A DNA stretch of 64,000 bases from Methyloligella halotolerans (lineage in GTDB: Bacteria; Pseudomonadota; Alphaproteobacteria; Rhizobiales; Methyloligellaceae), in contig NZ_MASI01000001.1 of the NCBI RefSeq assembly GCF_001708935.1, positions 310,001-374,000 of the forward strand, in the 5' to 3' direction. Both the position numbers and the translations under genes were made by a program. Below, piece after piece: positions 49,025 to 59,566 of the stretch (position 1 is its first letter; every line of letters starts with the position of its first letter). The notes under the pieces were generated by a model. That model was not told the origin of the DNA, ran no database searches, and worked only from the letters and a program-made list of their open reading frames with translations.

Positions 49025-49033
49025 CCGGGCCAC

Positions 49034-49576
49034 ATGACACCTGAGATGAGCGGTGGGCGCCAGGAGACCTACTCGGATCGCGAGATTCGCGAGATCCTGG
49101 ACAGCGTGCGGACGATCGCCGTGGTGGGCGCGAGCCCGAAGCCGTCTCGTCCGAGCTATTTCGTTTCGAAATACCTCATGGCCAAAGGTTATGACGTCAT
49201 CCCCGTCAATCCGGGCCATGGCGGCAAGGATATCGCCGGCGCGAGAGTGTTCGAATCTCTGGCGCAGATCGACCGGCCGGTGGACATGGTCGATATTTTC
49301 CGCAGCGCCGATGCCGCCTACGGCATCACGCAACAGGCCATCGCGATCGGGGCCAAGGTGGTGTGGATGCAGCTCGGGGTGCGCGACGAGGAAGCGGCCG
49401 CGCTCGCCGAGGCGGCGGGCCTGAAGGTGGTTATGAACCGGTGCCCGAAGATCGAGTATGGCCGGCTTTCGGGCGAGATCGGCTGGACCGGCGTCAATTC
49501 GCGGGTGCTCTCCAGCCGCCGGCCCGGCATGGGCGCCACAGGCGGCCAGCAGCGGACGCTCGGTCCCAAGCGATAG
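49034..49576 (+). CDS. CoA-binding protein (YccU-like)
   Basis: This 180-residue protein has the CoA-binding Rossmann fold: VVGASPKPSRPSYFVSKYLMAKGYDVIPVNPG, the VDMVDIFRSADAA strand-loop and VWMQLGVRDEEAAALAEAAG. It ends with MNRCPKIEYGRLSGEIGWTG, typical of the YccU family. It binds a CoA-type ligand; the physiological role is unknown. It is coupled to the enoyl-CoA hydratase gene, and the sulfhydrylase gene follows 100 bases later, a frequent trio in Alphaproteobacteria. Confidence 0.88.
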   Translation: MTPEMSGGRQETYSDREIREILDSVRTIAVVGASPKPSRPSYFVSKYLMAKGYDVIPVNPGHGGKDIAGARVFESLAQIDRPVDMVDIFRSADAAYGITQQAIAIGAKVVWMQLGVRDEEAAALAEAAGLKVVMNRCPKIEYGRLSGEIGWTGVNSRVLSSRRPGMGATGGQQRTLGPKR

Positions 49577-49676
49577 GCCTCCGCGCGCCAGTATTTTGCT
49601 CCACGTAAGGAAGGCGTCCCCTCCCCGTCTCTGCTATGACTTCCGGAAAAGCAGAACGCATTCGGGAGGTTCAGTC

Positions 49677-50941
<1,265 letters not shown>

Positions 50942-50963
<22 letters not shown>

Positions 50964-52057
50964 TCGCGGGAGGGGTCTTCCACGGGCACGCCCTTGACGG
51001 TCAGCCAGAAATGGAAGACGGCGAAGCCGAAGACCAGGATGGCGCCGGCCTGATGGGCGAGGCCCAAGGGCAGCGGGACGGATAGGAGCAGCGTCCAGAC
51101 GCCGATGACCGCCTGCATCATGGCGGCGACGGCGAGCACCAGCGCGCTGCCGATAATCACCGGCGGGCGTTTGGTGAGCCACAGCCAGACCGCCTGGGCG
51201 ACTGCGGCCGCGATCAGCCCGTAGGCGACCATGCGGTGATCGAACTGCACGGTCATGGGATTTTCGAAGAGGTTCAGGATCCAGGGCGTTTGATCGTAAA
51301 GACCCTCGGGCACGAAAGTACCGGCCATGAGCGGCCAGGTGTTGAAGCTGAAACCCGCATCGAGGCCGGCGACCAGCGCCCCCAGCAAGAGCTGCAGAAA
51401 GACGAGGCCGAGCAGGAGTGCGGCCACCCAGGTGGGCGCGGCGGAGGCCAACGGGATACGCCGCTTGGCGCTCAGGGACAGGATCAGCCAGAGCGTGTAG
51501 CCGAAGATCAGCACGGCGATGCCGAAATGGGCGGCGAGACGGTACTGGCTGACATCCACGCGATCGACCAAGCCGCTCTTCACCATGTACCAGCCCACGG
51601 TCCCCTGCAGACCGCCCAGCAAGAAAAGGCCGAGAAGACGCGGCCACAGGGCCCGGGGGATGTAGCCGGCCATCCAGAAGGCGATGAAAGGCAGGAAGAA
51701 GACGAAGCCGATCATCCTCCCCAGGAAGCGATGGGCCCATTCCCACCAGTAGATGCTCTTGAACCCCTCCAGATCCATGTCTGGATTGACGTGAGTGTAT
51801 TCGGGGATCTGCTTGTAGGCCTCGAAGGCGTTCGCCCAATCGGCATCGGACAGCGGCGGCACGATGCCGACGATGGGCTGCCATTCGGTGATGGAAAGCC
51901 CGGAATCGGTAAGGCGGGTGGCGCCGCCGACGAGGATCATGGCGACGATCATGACAGCCACCGCAGACAGCCAGATCCGCAAGGCGTTGCGGTGCCGGCT
52001 CGGGGCGTCGGTGACGGTCGGGGTTTCCGCCATTGCGGGCGTGGCCACGGTGCTCAT
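50942..52057 (-). CDS. ctaA: heme A synthase (COX15/CtaA)
   Basis: This 371-residue membrane enzyme hydroxylates and oxidises heme O to heme A for aa3-type oxidases. Eight helices are predicted. The first half contains GGATRLTDSGLSITEWQPI and EWAHRFLGRMIGF with the heme-ligand His; the second half contains FDHRMVAYGL and LAHQAGAILVFG with the second His pair. It is the mitochondrial/alphaproteobacterial COX15 type. The 3' end overlaps metY by 22 bases on the opposite strand. Confidence 0.94.
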
Positions 52058-52179
52058 GACTATCCTTTAGCGAGGCCGCCTGGGGAACTCAATCGGCGCA
52101 CCTACGCGATAGTGCCGCACCGGACGGGCTGAAGCGTGCAACGCTTTCGCGGAGCCCCTTTCGGAGCTATAGGACGGGC

Positions 52180-52401
52180 ATGACCCGCCCCGTCCGCAAA
52201 TTCTTCGGCGTGATCGCTCTGGTGAGCTTCGTGCTGATCTATGTGCTGATCGCCGCGGCCATCGGCTCGGGGCGAATCCTTGAAGCCCCGACCCTCGTGA
52301 AGTTCGGCTACTTCCTGGTCGCCGGTATCCTCTGGGTCCTGCCCGCGGGTTTGCTGATCCGATGGATGCAGAAGCCGGATCCGAACGCACCCCAGGAGTA
52401 A
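52180..52401 (+). CDS. DUF2842 family small membrane protein
   Basis: This 73-residue protein has two transmembrane helices (about 10-31 and 42-62) and matches DUF2842 in its RKFFGVIALVSFVLIYVLIA start and the FGYFLVAGILWVLPAGLLIRWM second helix. The family is restricted to Alphaproteobacteria and has unknown function. It is divergent from ctaA. Confidence 0.85.
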   Translation: MTRPVRKFFGVIALVSFVLIYVLIAAAIGSGRILEAPTLVKFGYFLVAGILWVLPAGLLIRWMQKPDPNAPQE

Positions 52402-52413
52402 TCCCGGCCGCGG

Positions 52414-53493
52414 CTAGGCCGCGTTGACCTCGCGGAACCGGTTATAGAGCGCGAACGGTGCGCCGGAGAGATAGAGCCCGGTATAAGTCAGAGACTGATA
52501 GTCGCCATTGAGGGAAACGCGGGGTAACGCCGTCAGATAGTTCTTGTGGGCGGGAAACAGCATCCCCTTCCGCGTCGTGACGGCGGTCTTGAAGCCGAGC
52601 TCCTTGGCGATGTGGAATTCGCGGGGGCCCGCGCTGGTCTCATCTCCGTAGGGATAGGCGAAATGAGCCGGGCGTTCGCCGAGCTTCTCCTGAAGGCAAT
52701 CCGCGCCGCCCTTCATCTCCTCCCTGGCCTGCTCCGCCGACAGCCTCGCCAGAGCATAGTGACCCTTGGTATGAGCGCCGATTGTGATCAGCGGATCCTC
52801 GGCGAGAGTGCGGATCTCGTCCCAATCCATGATGAGATCCCGACACATCTCCTCCATATCGACGCCGTAGCGTTCCGAAAGCGCCCGGACCACCTGACGC
52901 TGGGTCACCTGATCGGTCGCGCGGAGCCAGGAATAGACCTGTTCGAAGGCCCTTCGTTTCTCCGCCACGGTGGCTGACGGCAGACGCCAGAGATCGCCGT
53001 CGCGACAGAGCTCGATCTCGTCGGCGCGGGCGATGACCTCCTGGAGGGCGAGCCACCACAGCTCGCCGCGGCGTTCGGGGTAATCGGTCGGGATGTAGAT
53101 GGTCGCCGGCAGGTTGCGCTGTTTCAGGATCGGATAGGCGTATTCGAAATTGTCGCGATAGCCGTCGTCGAAGGTGAGGCAGGCGAAGCGGCGGTCGTCC
53201 CCCTGCTTCAGACGCGTGACCGCCTCGTCGAGGCTCACGATATCGAGCCCCGCCTCTTCGGTCTGGTCGAGGACGGCTTCGAAGAATTCCGGCGTGATCT
53301 CGAGGATGCCGTTCGGGTTGAACTCCCGGTGTCGGGCGGGCCGCACCTGATGCAGCATGAAGATGAGGCCGCTTCCCTGGGTGAAAGGCGAAAGGACGCG
53401 GGTCGCGCCGGAGTGGTAGAGCCCCGACATGGCGGCCTTGAACATGGCCCTCTTAACCTTCGCCACCGAAATCCTCCCTCGCCTATCAACCAT
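52414..53493 (-). CDS. polysaccharide deacetylase family protein
   Basis: This protein of about 359 residues has a NodB-homology domain. The first motif is FACLTFDDGYRDNFEYAYP (general base Asp and metal Asp), the zinc His pair is in TIGAHTKGHYALARLS, and FAYPYGDE is the third motif. I chose the ATG at 53493; an upstream in-frame ATG at 53547 is possible. There is no clear signal peptide, so it may act in the cytoplasm or be membrane-associated. It probably deacetylates the polysaccharide made by the adjacent cluster, from which it is divergent. Confidence 0.86.
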   Translation of the reverse strand: MVDRRGRISVAKVKRAMFKAAMSGLYHSGATRVLSPFTQGSGLIFMLHQVRPARHREFNPNGILEITPEFFEAVLDQTEEAGLDIVSLDEAVTRLKQGDDRRFACLTFDDGYRDNFEYAYPILKQRNLPATIYIPTDYPERRGELWWLALQEVIARADEIELCRDGDLWRLPSATVAEKRRAFEQVYSWLRATDQVTQRQVVRALSERYGVDMEEMCRDLIMDWDEIRTLAEDPLITIGAHTKGHYALARLSAEQAREEMKGGADCLQEKLGERPAHFAYPYGDETSAGPREFHIAKELGFKTAVTTRKGMLFPAHKNYLTALPRVSLNGDYQSLTYTGLYLSGAPFALYNRFREVNAA

Positions 53494-53627
53494 TAACGCG
53501 ACCCGTGCAAAGGTCGGGCCGCGGTCTGGCGACTCTGCCACGGCCATTCTTTCAAAAGTTTTTCCGGGCGCGAAACTTGCTTATTGAGCATTCGGGTGGC
53601 TCAGGGGTCGGAAAGGTGTGTCAACTC

Positions 53628-54872
53628 ATGACATCTACAGCGTTTCAGCGTACGGAGATGGGGATGCAAGCGCCCCATTTCGGCACGTCCCAGCCGTCCA
53701 CCATCGATACGGCGATCGGCCCGATCCTACTGGATGTCCGTCACGACGCGGAGTCCTTGAAGGAAGTTTGGGCTGAGCTGCAGGACGCCGCGACCTTCAG
53801 CCCCAGCCAGACCTACAGCTATGTTGATGCCTGGATCCGCGAGATCCTGGCCCCAGCAAACGGCCGACCCGTCATCGCGATCGGCTACCGCGATGGCAAC
53901 CCCCTCTTCATATGGTCGTTTGAGCGGAGGACGGCTTTCGGCCGGCCGGTGCTGACGTGGCTCGGCCAGGGCCACGCCAACTACAATATGGGGCTGAACA
54001 GCCCCGAGGCGGCCCAAGGGCTCAAGGCCGACGACGTCAAACGGCTGCTGACGCGGATCGCCGAGCGCGCGCAGGTGAGCGCAGCCTTGCTCCTAGGTCA
54101 GCCCTTCGAATGGAACGACGCGCCCAACCCGTTCGCCCGAATGGCCCATCAGCCGCACCCCAGCGAAGGCTACGCGGTGAAGCTCGGCGACTTCGAGACC
54201 CTTTATAACCAGCGCTTCGGGAAACAGTCCCGACGCAAATACGGCCGGCGGGAGCGGAAGCTGGCGGAAGAAGGCGAGCTCGTCTTCGGATGGGGCGAGA
54301 CGGATGAAGAACAGCGGGAAATGCTGGAGATCTTCTTCGAGCAGCGCGAGCTGCAATTCGCGAAGATGGGGGTGGACGATCCCTTCACGCCGCCAATCCG
54401 CGATTTCTGCCGCGCGCTGGCGGTCCTGCCTAAGGGCGATCCCGCCCGGCTCTGCATGGGCTATCTCAAGGTCGGCGAGTTCGTAGCCGCGACGTTCAGC
54501 GGCTCGATCTGCGGCAACACCCTGGCAGTGAGCATGTCCTCTCTCGCCGAGAGCGACATGCAGCGCTATTCGCCGGGCCTGGTGCTGCTCCGGCGGGAAA
54601 TCCAATGGGCCTGCGAGCAGGGCTTGTCCTACTACGACATCGGAGTCGGCGGCGCCCGTCACAAGGAGCGCTGGTCGGACGTGATCCGTCCGCTGTTCGA
54701 TTCCTACATCGCCTTCAATCCGCAAGGATTGATGGTGACCCTGCCGCTGTCGAACCTGTCGCGCGCAAAGCGCTCGATCAAGAACAACCCCTATCTGTGG
54801 CCCATGGCACAGAAGATCCGCCGCAAGCTTTTCGCCCGGCAGGGGGATTCCAGTTCGGAAGACGACGAATAG
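53628..54872 (+). CDS. GNAT/FemAB-like protein of the polysaccharide cluster
   Basis: This 414-residue protein starts at the ATG at 53628 (MTSTAFQRTEM). It has a BioF2/FemAB-type acetyltransferase domain: the central helix-rich region YNQRFGKQSRRKYGRRERKLAEEG is a family hallmark, followed by CMGYLKVGEFVAATFSGSICGNT, MQRYSPGLVLLRREIQWACEQGLSYYDIGVG and a shorter C-terminus. Proteins of this family acylate cell-surface polymers or their precursors. Its place at the head of an EPS cluster suggests acylation of the exopolysaccharide. Confidence 0.84.
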   Translation: MTSTAFQRTEMGMQAPHFGTSQPSTIDTAIGPILLDVRHDAESLKEVWAELQDAATFSPSQTYSYVDAWIREILAPANGRPVIAIGYRDGNPLFIWSFERRTAFGRPVLTWLGQGHANYNMGLNSPEAAQGLKADDVKRLLTRIAERAQVSAALLLGQPFEWNDAPNPFARMAHQPHPSEGYAVKLGDFETLYNQRFGKQSRRKYGRRERKLAEEGELVFGWGETDEEQREMLEIFFEQRELQFAKMGVDDPFTPPIRDFCRALAVLPKGDPARLCMGYLKVGEFVAATFSGSICGNTLAVSMSSLAESDMQRYSPGLVLLRREIQWACEQGLSYYDIGVGGARHKERWSDVIRPLFDSYIAFNPQGLMVTLPLSNLSRAKRSIKNNPYLWPMAQKIRRKLFARQGDSSSEDDE

Positions 54873-54887
54873 GAGACCGGGGCGCCG

Positions 54888-57437
54888 CTAGTTTGCGGCC
54901 ATCCGCTGACGGCGGCCCTCGTCCGTATCCTTCTCGGCGCTGACCGCGCGCTCATAGAGAAGGAAGTTGCACTTCAGCTCCTGCAGCTCGTCGAGGCGGC
55001 TTTCGTCCTCCTCGACCGTGTCGGCGGCGAAGAGCGCGACGCCGGTGGCCAGCTCGCCATGGAGCGCCGAAGCGAAATGCTTGCTCCGCGCGAAGTCGCT
55101 ATGGATCACGACGCAATCGTAGGTCTGGCGCAGCGCATCGAGAATCCTCACGAAGCTCTTCAGCTCGCCGGGCGGTGCCACCAGATTGGGGCTGCCGGCG
55201 GGAATCACCTGCAGGGGCGTTTCGTCGTCGACGCGCAGGACATCTTCGAAGGCCGCGGCATTGGCGAGAAGCTCGTTGAAGCCGGGGGAGCGTCGCAAGC
55301 CGAGAAAGTCGGAGACCGTCGTGGCGCCTTGCGCCATGTCCAGAAGCAGTACCGTCTTGCCGCCTCTTGCGATCGGCCGCGCAAGCTGGATGGCTTCCGG
55401 CAGAGCATTCTCGGCGGAGACCGGCGTGATCAGCGCGACGGGCGATTCCCGCGTATCGAGCTGCTCGGTGAAGCGGTCGCGCAAGGTATCGATATTGCGG
55501 ATCACACCCCCTTCGCCGCGGCTGCCGCTTCGAATGTCGCGACGTTCGCTCTCGTTCCGAGGCGCCTCGTCTCCAACGGGTGCACGGCCCGAACGCTGCC
55601 GTAGGTAGCGCTCCAGGGGGCTCATCCCCTCGACATCAGCGGCGTCCTTGGCCGGGAGTGCGATCGGAACGCTGGGCTGGGCGCTGCTTTGTACGGGCAA
55701 TTGGCTGTCGGTATCGCGCTCCTCGGTCGTGGTCAGCGCGCGGCTCTGGGGCGCGCCGGCGGTCGAGGCAGCAGCAGATTTTGGCTCCCGGAAGCGGGCC
55801 AGCACCTCCTGCACTGATTTGATCTGAGCTTCGGTGCTGGGCTCCTCCACATCGTCGCTCGCATCATCATCCGGCGGGGCGTCTTCTGCCGGTGCGTCTT
55901 CAAGGGCGCCTTCGGGGACGTCTGTCCCGCGCGACAGGGCCGGATTTGGCTCGTCATAGAGGTCGTCGCGGTACCGCCCCTCCGCCGGCTCGATGCGGCG
56001 GGTGCGGGCGACGGAGATGCTGGTCGCGCGGATCAGCTCGCGGGCCAGGACGTAGGCGAGTACCACGAGAGCGACAGCCACCATGACCAGAAGCGTGATG
56101 GGCAGCTTCTTCGGGAAGGACGGGCTCGTCGCGGGATAGGCCTGAGAGACGATTGTGGCATTGGCCGGAACGGCGCCCACGTCGCCGCGGGCGCTCGCAT
56201 CGCGATAGCGCGCCAGATAGGATTCCAGCAGATCGCGGTTTGATTTCGCCTCGCGTTGGAGAGCGCGAAGCTGGATCTCGGCATTGCTTTCGCCGGAGGC
56301 CTGGGTCTTCGCGGCCTTCAGGCTGTTGGTGAGGGATTTAACGCGGGCATCGGCGACCTTCGCCTCGTTCTCGAGACTCTGGGCGATCTTGCGCGCCTCG
56401 TCGCGGATCTGGGCGCGCACGTCGGCGAGCTCGGAATTCAGCTGCTGGATGCGCGGATGAGAAGGAAGCAGCGTCGCGGAAAGCTCGGCGAGCTGGCGCT
56501 GGACCTGGACGCGCTGTTCGATAAGGGCGCTGATGAGAGACGATTTCAGGACTTCCGACGTGGCTTCGATCTGCCCGTTATCGGCCAGCATTTGCCGGAT
56601 CATATGGGCGCGCGCCTCGGCCTCCGACTTTTCGGCCTTGGCGAGGATCAACTTGCTGTTCAGCTCGGAAAGCTGCTGGGCGGTGAGATCGACGTTGTTC
56701 GAGCCGGCATAGATGCCTTCCTGCGCGCGGAAATTCTCGACGGCGGCTTCTGATTCCGCGACCCGGTCGCGCAGAGCGTCGATCTGGCTGCGGAGCCATG
56801 CCGTGGCATCGCGGGTCTGGGCAAGCTTGGCTTCCCGCTGCCATTCTATATAGGCCCGGGCGAGACTATTGGCGGCCTTGGCCGCCAGATCCGGATCGCC
56901 GGAGGTGTAGGCCACCGCGATCACGGACGACTTGCCGAGCTGGTAGACCAGGAGATGGTCGGCAAAGGATGCCGCAGCCTGCTCGTCCTGGGATTTCTGC
57001 GACCTCAAGCCGAAACGCATAAGCAGTCCGTCGACGAGGCCGACGTCCGCGTCCTGGGCGAATGAAGGATCGTTGGCGAGATCCAGCTCCTCGACAACCT
57101 TCAGGATCAGATCACGCGACGTGAGCACTTGCACCTGGCTCTGGATCGCCTGCTCGTCGAGGGCCGGCGCGGCAGGCGCTCCCTGGTCTCCCGTCGGGCG
57201 CCGATAGGTCGATTCGTCGTTCTCGATGAGGATGCGTGCCTCGGAGGTGTAGACCGGGCGCATCATCGAAAGGGCGACGAAGGTGATGACGCCCGCAAGG
57301 AGCGCCAGGCCCACGATCCAGAGCTTGGCGCGCCAGACGGCGCGGCCGAGCGTTACGAGGTCGATGTCGTCGCCGCGCGGAAGGCTCTGATCGGAGTGCA
57401 TAGACTCACTTAAATCCCTGTTCGTGTGCAGCGCCAT
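54888..57437 (-). CDS. Wzz/GumC-type polysaccharide co-polymerase with a degenerate BY-kinase domain
   Basis: This 849-residue protein controls polysaccharide chain length. A Wzz domain with the first helix (LWIVGLALLAGVITFVAL, about 35-55), a long periplasmic coiled-coil region (about 180-400) and the second helix (about 445-465) are followed by an acidic linker and a kinase-like domain. That domain keeps a Walker A'-like GGKTVLLLDMAQGATTVSDFLGL but lacks the P-loop preceding it, and the C-terminus has no tyrosine cluster. So autokinase activity is unlikely. It is on the opposite strand to its neighbours. Confidence 0.85.
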   Translation of the reverse strand: MALHTNRDLSESMHSDQSLPRGDDIDLVTLGRAVWRAKLWIVGLALLAGVITFVALSMMRPVYTSEARILIENDESTYRRPTGDQGAPAAPALDEQAIQSQVQVLTSRDLILKVVEELDLANDPSFAQDADVGLVDGLLMRFGLRSQKSQDEQAAASFADHLLVYQLGKSSVIAVAYTSGDPDLAAKAANSLARAYIEWQREAKLAQTRDATAWLRSQIDALRDRVAESEAAVENFRAQEGIYAGSNNVDLTAQQLSELNSKLILAKAEKSEAEARAHMIRQMLADNGQIEATSEVLKSSLISALIEQRVQVQRQLAELSATLLPSHPRIQQLNSELADVRAQIRDEARKIAQSLENEAKVADARVKSLTNSLKAAKTQASGESNAEIQLRALQREAKSNRDLLESYLARYRDASARGDVGAVPANATIVSQAYPATSPSFPKKLPITLLVMVAVALVVLAYVLARELIRATSISVARTRRIEPAEGRYRDDLYDEPNPALSRGTDVPEGALEDAPAEDAPPDDDASDDVEEPSTEAQIKSVQEVLARFREPKSAAASTAGAPQSRALTTTEERDTDSQLPVQSSAQPSVPIALPAKDAADVEGMSPLERYLRQRSGRAPVGDEAPRNESERRDIRSGSRGEGGVIRNIDTLRDRFTEQLDTRESPVALITPVSAENALPEAIQLARPIARGGKTVLLLDMAQGATTVSDFLGLRRSPGFNELLANAAAFEDVLRVDDETPLQVIPAGSPNLVAPPGELKSFVRILDALRQTYDCVVIHSDFARSKHFASALHGELATGVALFAADTVEEDESRLDELQELKCNFLLYERAVSAEKDTDEGRRQRMAAN

Positions 57438-57532
57438 TACTGACTCTTCGCGGTAACCAAATGCTTAAGCGCTGACCTGCTTCAGGACGGCTGGTGAGCA
57501 TTCATTAACTATACATGGCTTAGACCAAAGGC

Positions 57533-58203
57533 ATGAATAGTTGGCGCAATATCGGATTCGTTTTCGTCAGGCTCCTGCTGCTTTCGGCAGTTTTGGGCGT
57601 GGGGTTGGGCGGGTGCAATATGCGCGGATTTCCGCGACTTAACCTCCCTGCCCCGGTGTTCAATACTCCTTCGCCGCTGCCGCCTCCGGGGCAGTATGTG
57701 AAGGCGCCCGCAGGAGCGATTCCCGGGGCACCGGTTCCTTTGCACGATACGTACCGACTCGATAGCGGCGACGAGCTGCGCATCGTCGTGTTCGGGCAGC
57801 AGAACCTTTCCCGCGTCTATGCGGTCGACGGAAGCGGCTATATCTCCATGCCGCTGCTCGGCTCGATTCGCGCCCGCGGGCTGACCACGCGCCAGCTCGC
57901 CGGGGTCATTGAGCGGGATCTGGGCGCCGAATACGTGAAGAACCCGAAGGTGAGCGTCGAGGTGCAGACCTATCGGCCGTTCTACATCCTCGGCGAGGTC
58001 CAGCGGGCCGGAAAGTATCCCTATGTCAGCGGCATGACCGTGGAGGAAGCGGTGGCAACGGCCGAGGCTATACGGAGCGCGCCAACGAGCGGAAGGTGCG
58101 ATTGACCCGGCGGTTCGACGGGGTGATGAGCACGGTCGTGGTGCCGAGCGATTACCCCGTACAGCCTGGCGATACGATCTATGTCCTCGAACGCCTCTTC
58201 TGA
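57533..58203 (+). CDS. Wza/GumB-like polysaccharide export lipoprotein, frame broken by one missing base
   Basis: This outer-membrane polysaccharide export protein has a lipoprotein signal (LLLLSAVLGVGLGGC) and the Poly_export domain YRLDSGDELRIVVFGQQNLS with an SLBB continuation (PFYILGEVQRAGKYPYVSGMT). The frame breaks near 58064: GCCGAGGC is found where GCCGGAGGC is expected. Restoring a G gives GGYTERANERKVRLTRRFDG and an end at LERLF, about 223 residues, with the stop at 58203. It is divergent from the co-polymerase gene across 95 bases. An assembly error is likely. Confidence 0.85.
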
Positions 58204-58236
58204 ACGGCAGACTCGCGACACCCGGCGGGCGTCTCC

Positions 58237-59394
58237 ATGAGCCGCCCGCTGCGCGTCCTGCACTGCCTGCGCGCGCCGGTGGGCGGCCTGTTTCGTCATG
58301 TGCGGGATCTGATCCGCGCCCAGGCGGAGATGGGGCTCGATGTCGGCGTGGTCTGCGATTCGCGGGGTGGCGGCGAAACGGCTGAGGAGATTCTCGCCGG
58401 TCTAGACGATCATTGCGCCCTCGGCGTGCGGCGCATACCCATGTCGCGTCAGCCCGGTCTCGGCGATTGGCTCGCCACCCGCCGGGTGCGAGAAATTGCC
58501 GGGGAGACCGAGCCCGACATTCTGCATGGCCACGGGGCCAAGGGCGGCGCCTATGCCCGGCTGGCGGCCCGCGCCTTGAAACGCAAGGGCGTGCGGATCT
58601 TCGCGTTCTACACGCCCCATGGCGGCAGCCTGCACTTCGATCCCGGTCGTTTCGCTGGCAAGGTCTATATCGCGGCGGAGCGGCGGCTGGCGCCTCTCAC
58701 GGACGGGCTGCTGTTCGAAAGCCAGTACGCCAAGCGGATATACGAGGCGCGAATAGGCCCGGTGCCCTGCCCCAGCAAGGTCGTTCCCAACGGTCTCTAT
58801 CTGCGCGAGTTCTACGATCCCGCCATTGACGAGAACGCCGCGGACTTCCTCTTCGTCGGGGAGCTTCGGGACCTGAAGGGAGTCGACGTTTTCATCGAGG
58901 CCTTGGCGCGGCTGAAGACCGAGCACGGCATGAAAGACGTGCGGGCGGTCATCGTCGGGGTCGGCCCCCATGAAGCGCGCTTCAAGTCTCTCGTGAAGCG
59001 CCGCAAGCTTTCGGCACAGGTTTCATTCCCCGGCCCCATGCCAGCGCGGGTCGCGTTTGCCCGCGGCCGCTGCGTCGTGGTTCCGTCCCGGGCCGAATCC
59101 TTTCCCTATATCGTGCTGGAGACGATCGCAGCCGGCATGCCGCTGATCGCCACCGACGTCGGGGGCATTCCGGAGATGATTTCGGGGATTCCGATCCCCC
59201 TCGTCCCGCCCGACGACGTCGAGGCGCTGGCAGGGCAGATGCGTCTCTTCATGACCGACTCCCGTCCCTTTCTGGAACGGTCGGCCGCCCTGCAGGCCAT
59301 TGCGGAACAACGTTTCACGGTGCTCGGCATGGCTGAAGACGTCGTCGCCTTCTATTTCGACATTCTCGAGCGCGGCGCCGGACCAAACGCTTAG
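58237..59394 (+). CDS. glycosyltransferase family 4 protein
   Basis: This 385-residue GT-B glycosyltransferase has the N-terminal acceptor domain (VLHCLRAPVGGLFRHVRDLI) with HGHGAKGGAYARL, and the nucleotide-sugar domain with FVGELRDLKGVDVFIEAL, RGRCVVVPSRAESFPYIVLETIAAGMPLIATDVGGIPEMI carrying the ExxxxxxxE motif. It adds a sugar from a nucleotide donor to the lipid-linked repeat unit. The donor is not predictable. It starts 33 bases after the Wza-like gene. Confidence 0.9.
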   Translation: MSRPLRVLHCLRAPVGGLFRHVRDLIRAQAEMGLDVGVVCDSRGGGETAEEILAGLDDHCALGVRRIPMSRQPGLGDWLATRRVREIAGETEPDILHGHGAKGGAYARLAARALKRKGVRIFAFYTPHGGSLHFDPGRFAGKVYIAAERRLAPLTDGLLFESQYAKRIYEARIGPVPCPSKVVPNGLYLREFYDPAIDENAADFLFVGELRDLKGVDVFIEALARLKTEHGMKDVRAVIVGVGPHEARFKSLVKRRKLSAQVSFPGPMPARVAFARGRCVVVPSRAESFPYIVLETIAAGMPLIATDVGGIPEMISGIPIPLVPPDDVEALAGQMRLFMTDSRPFLERSAALQAIAEQRFTVLGMAEDVVAFYFDILERGAGPNA

Positions 59395-59566
59395 CCGGTC
59401 CTTAACCACGTTCGCATCGCACCCTTCCTCAGGGCGCGCGCTTCACTGATCCCAAACGCCGTCGTGCCATAACTTCTCGATCAGGGGAGCCGATCTGGCA
59501 CGTCTTGTGCGATAAATCCGGATCTCACCGGTGCCGATCGGCACGGGGTCAGTCGAGTACGAGCGT

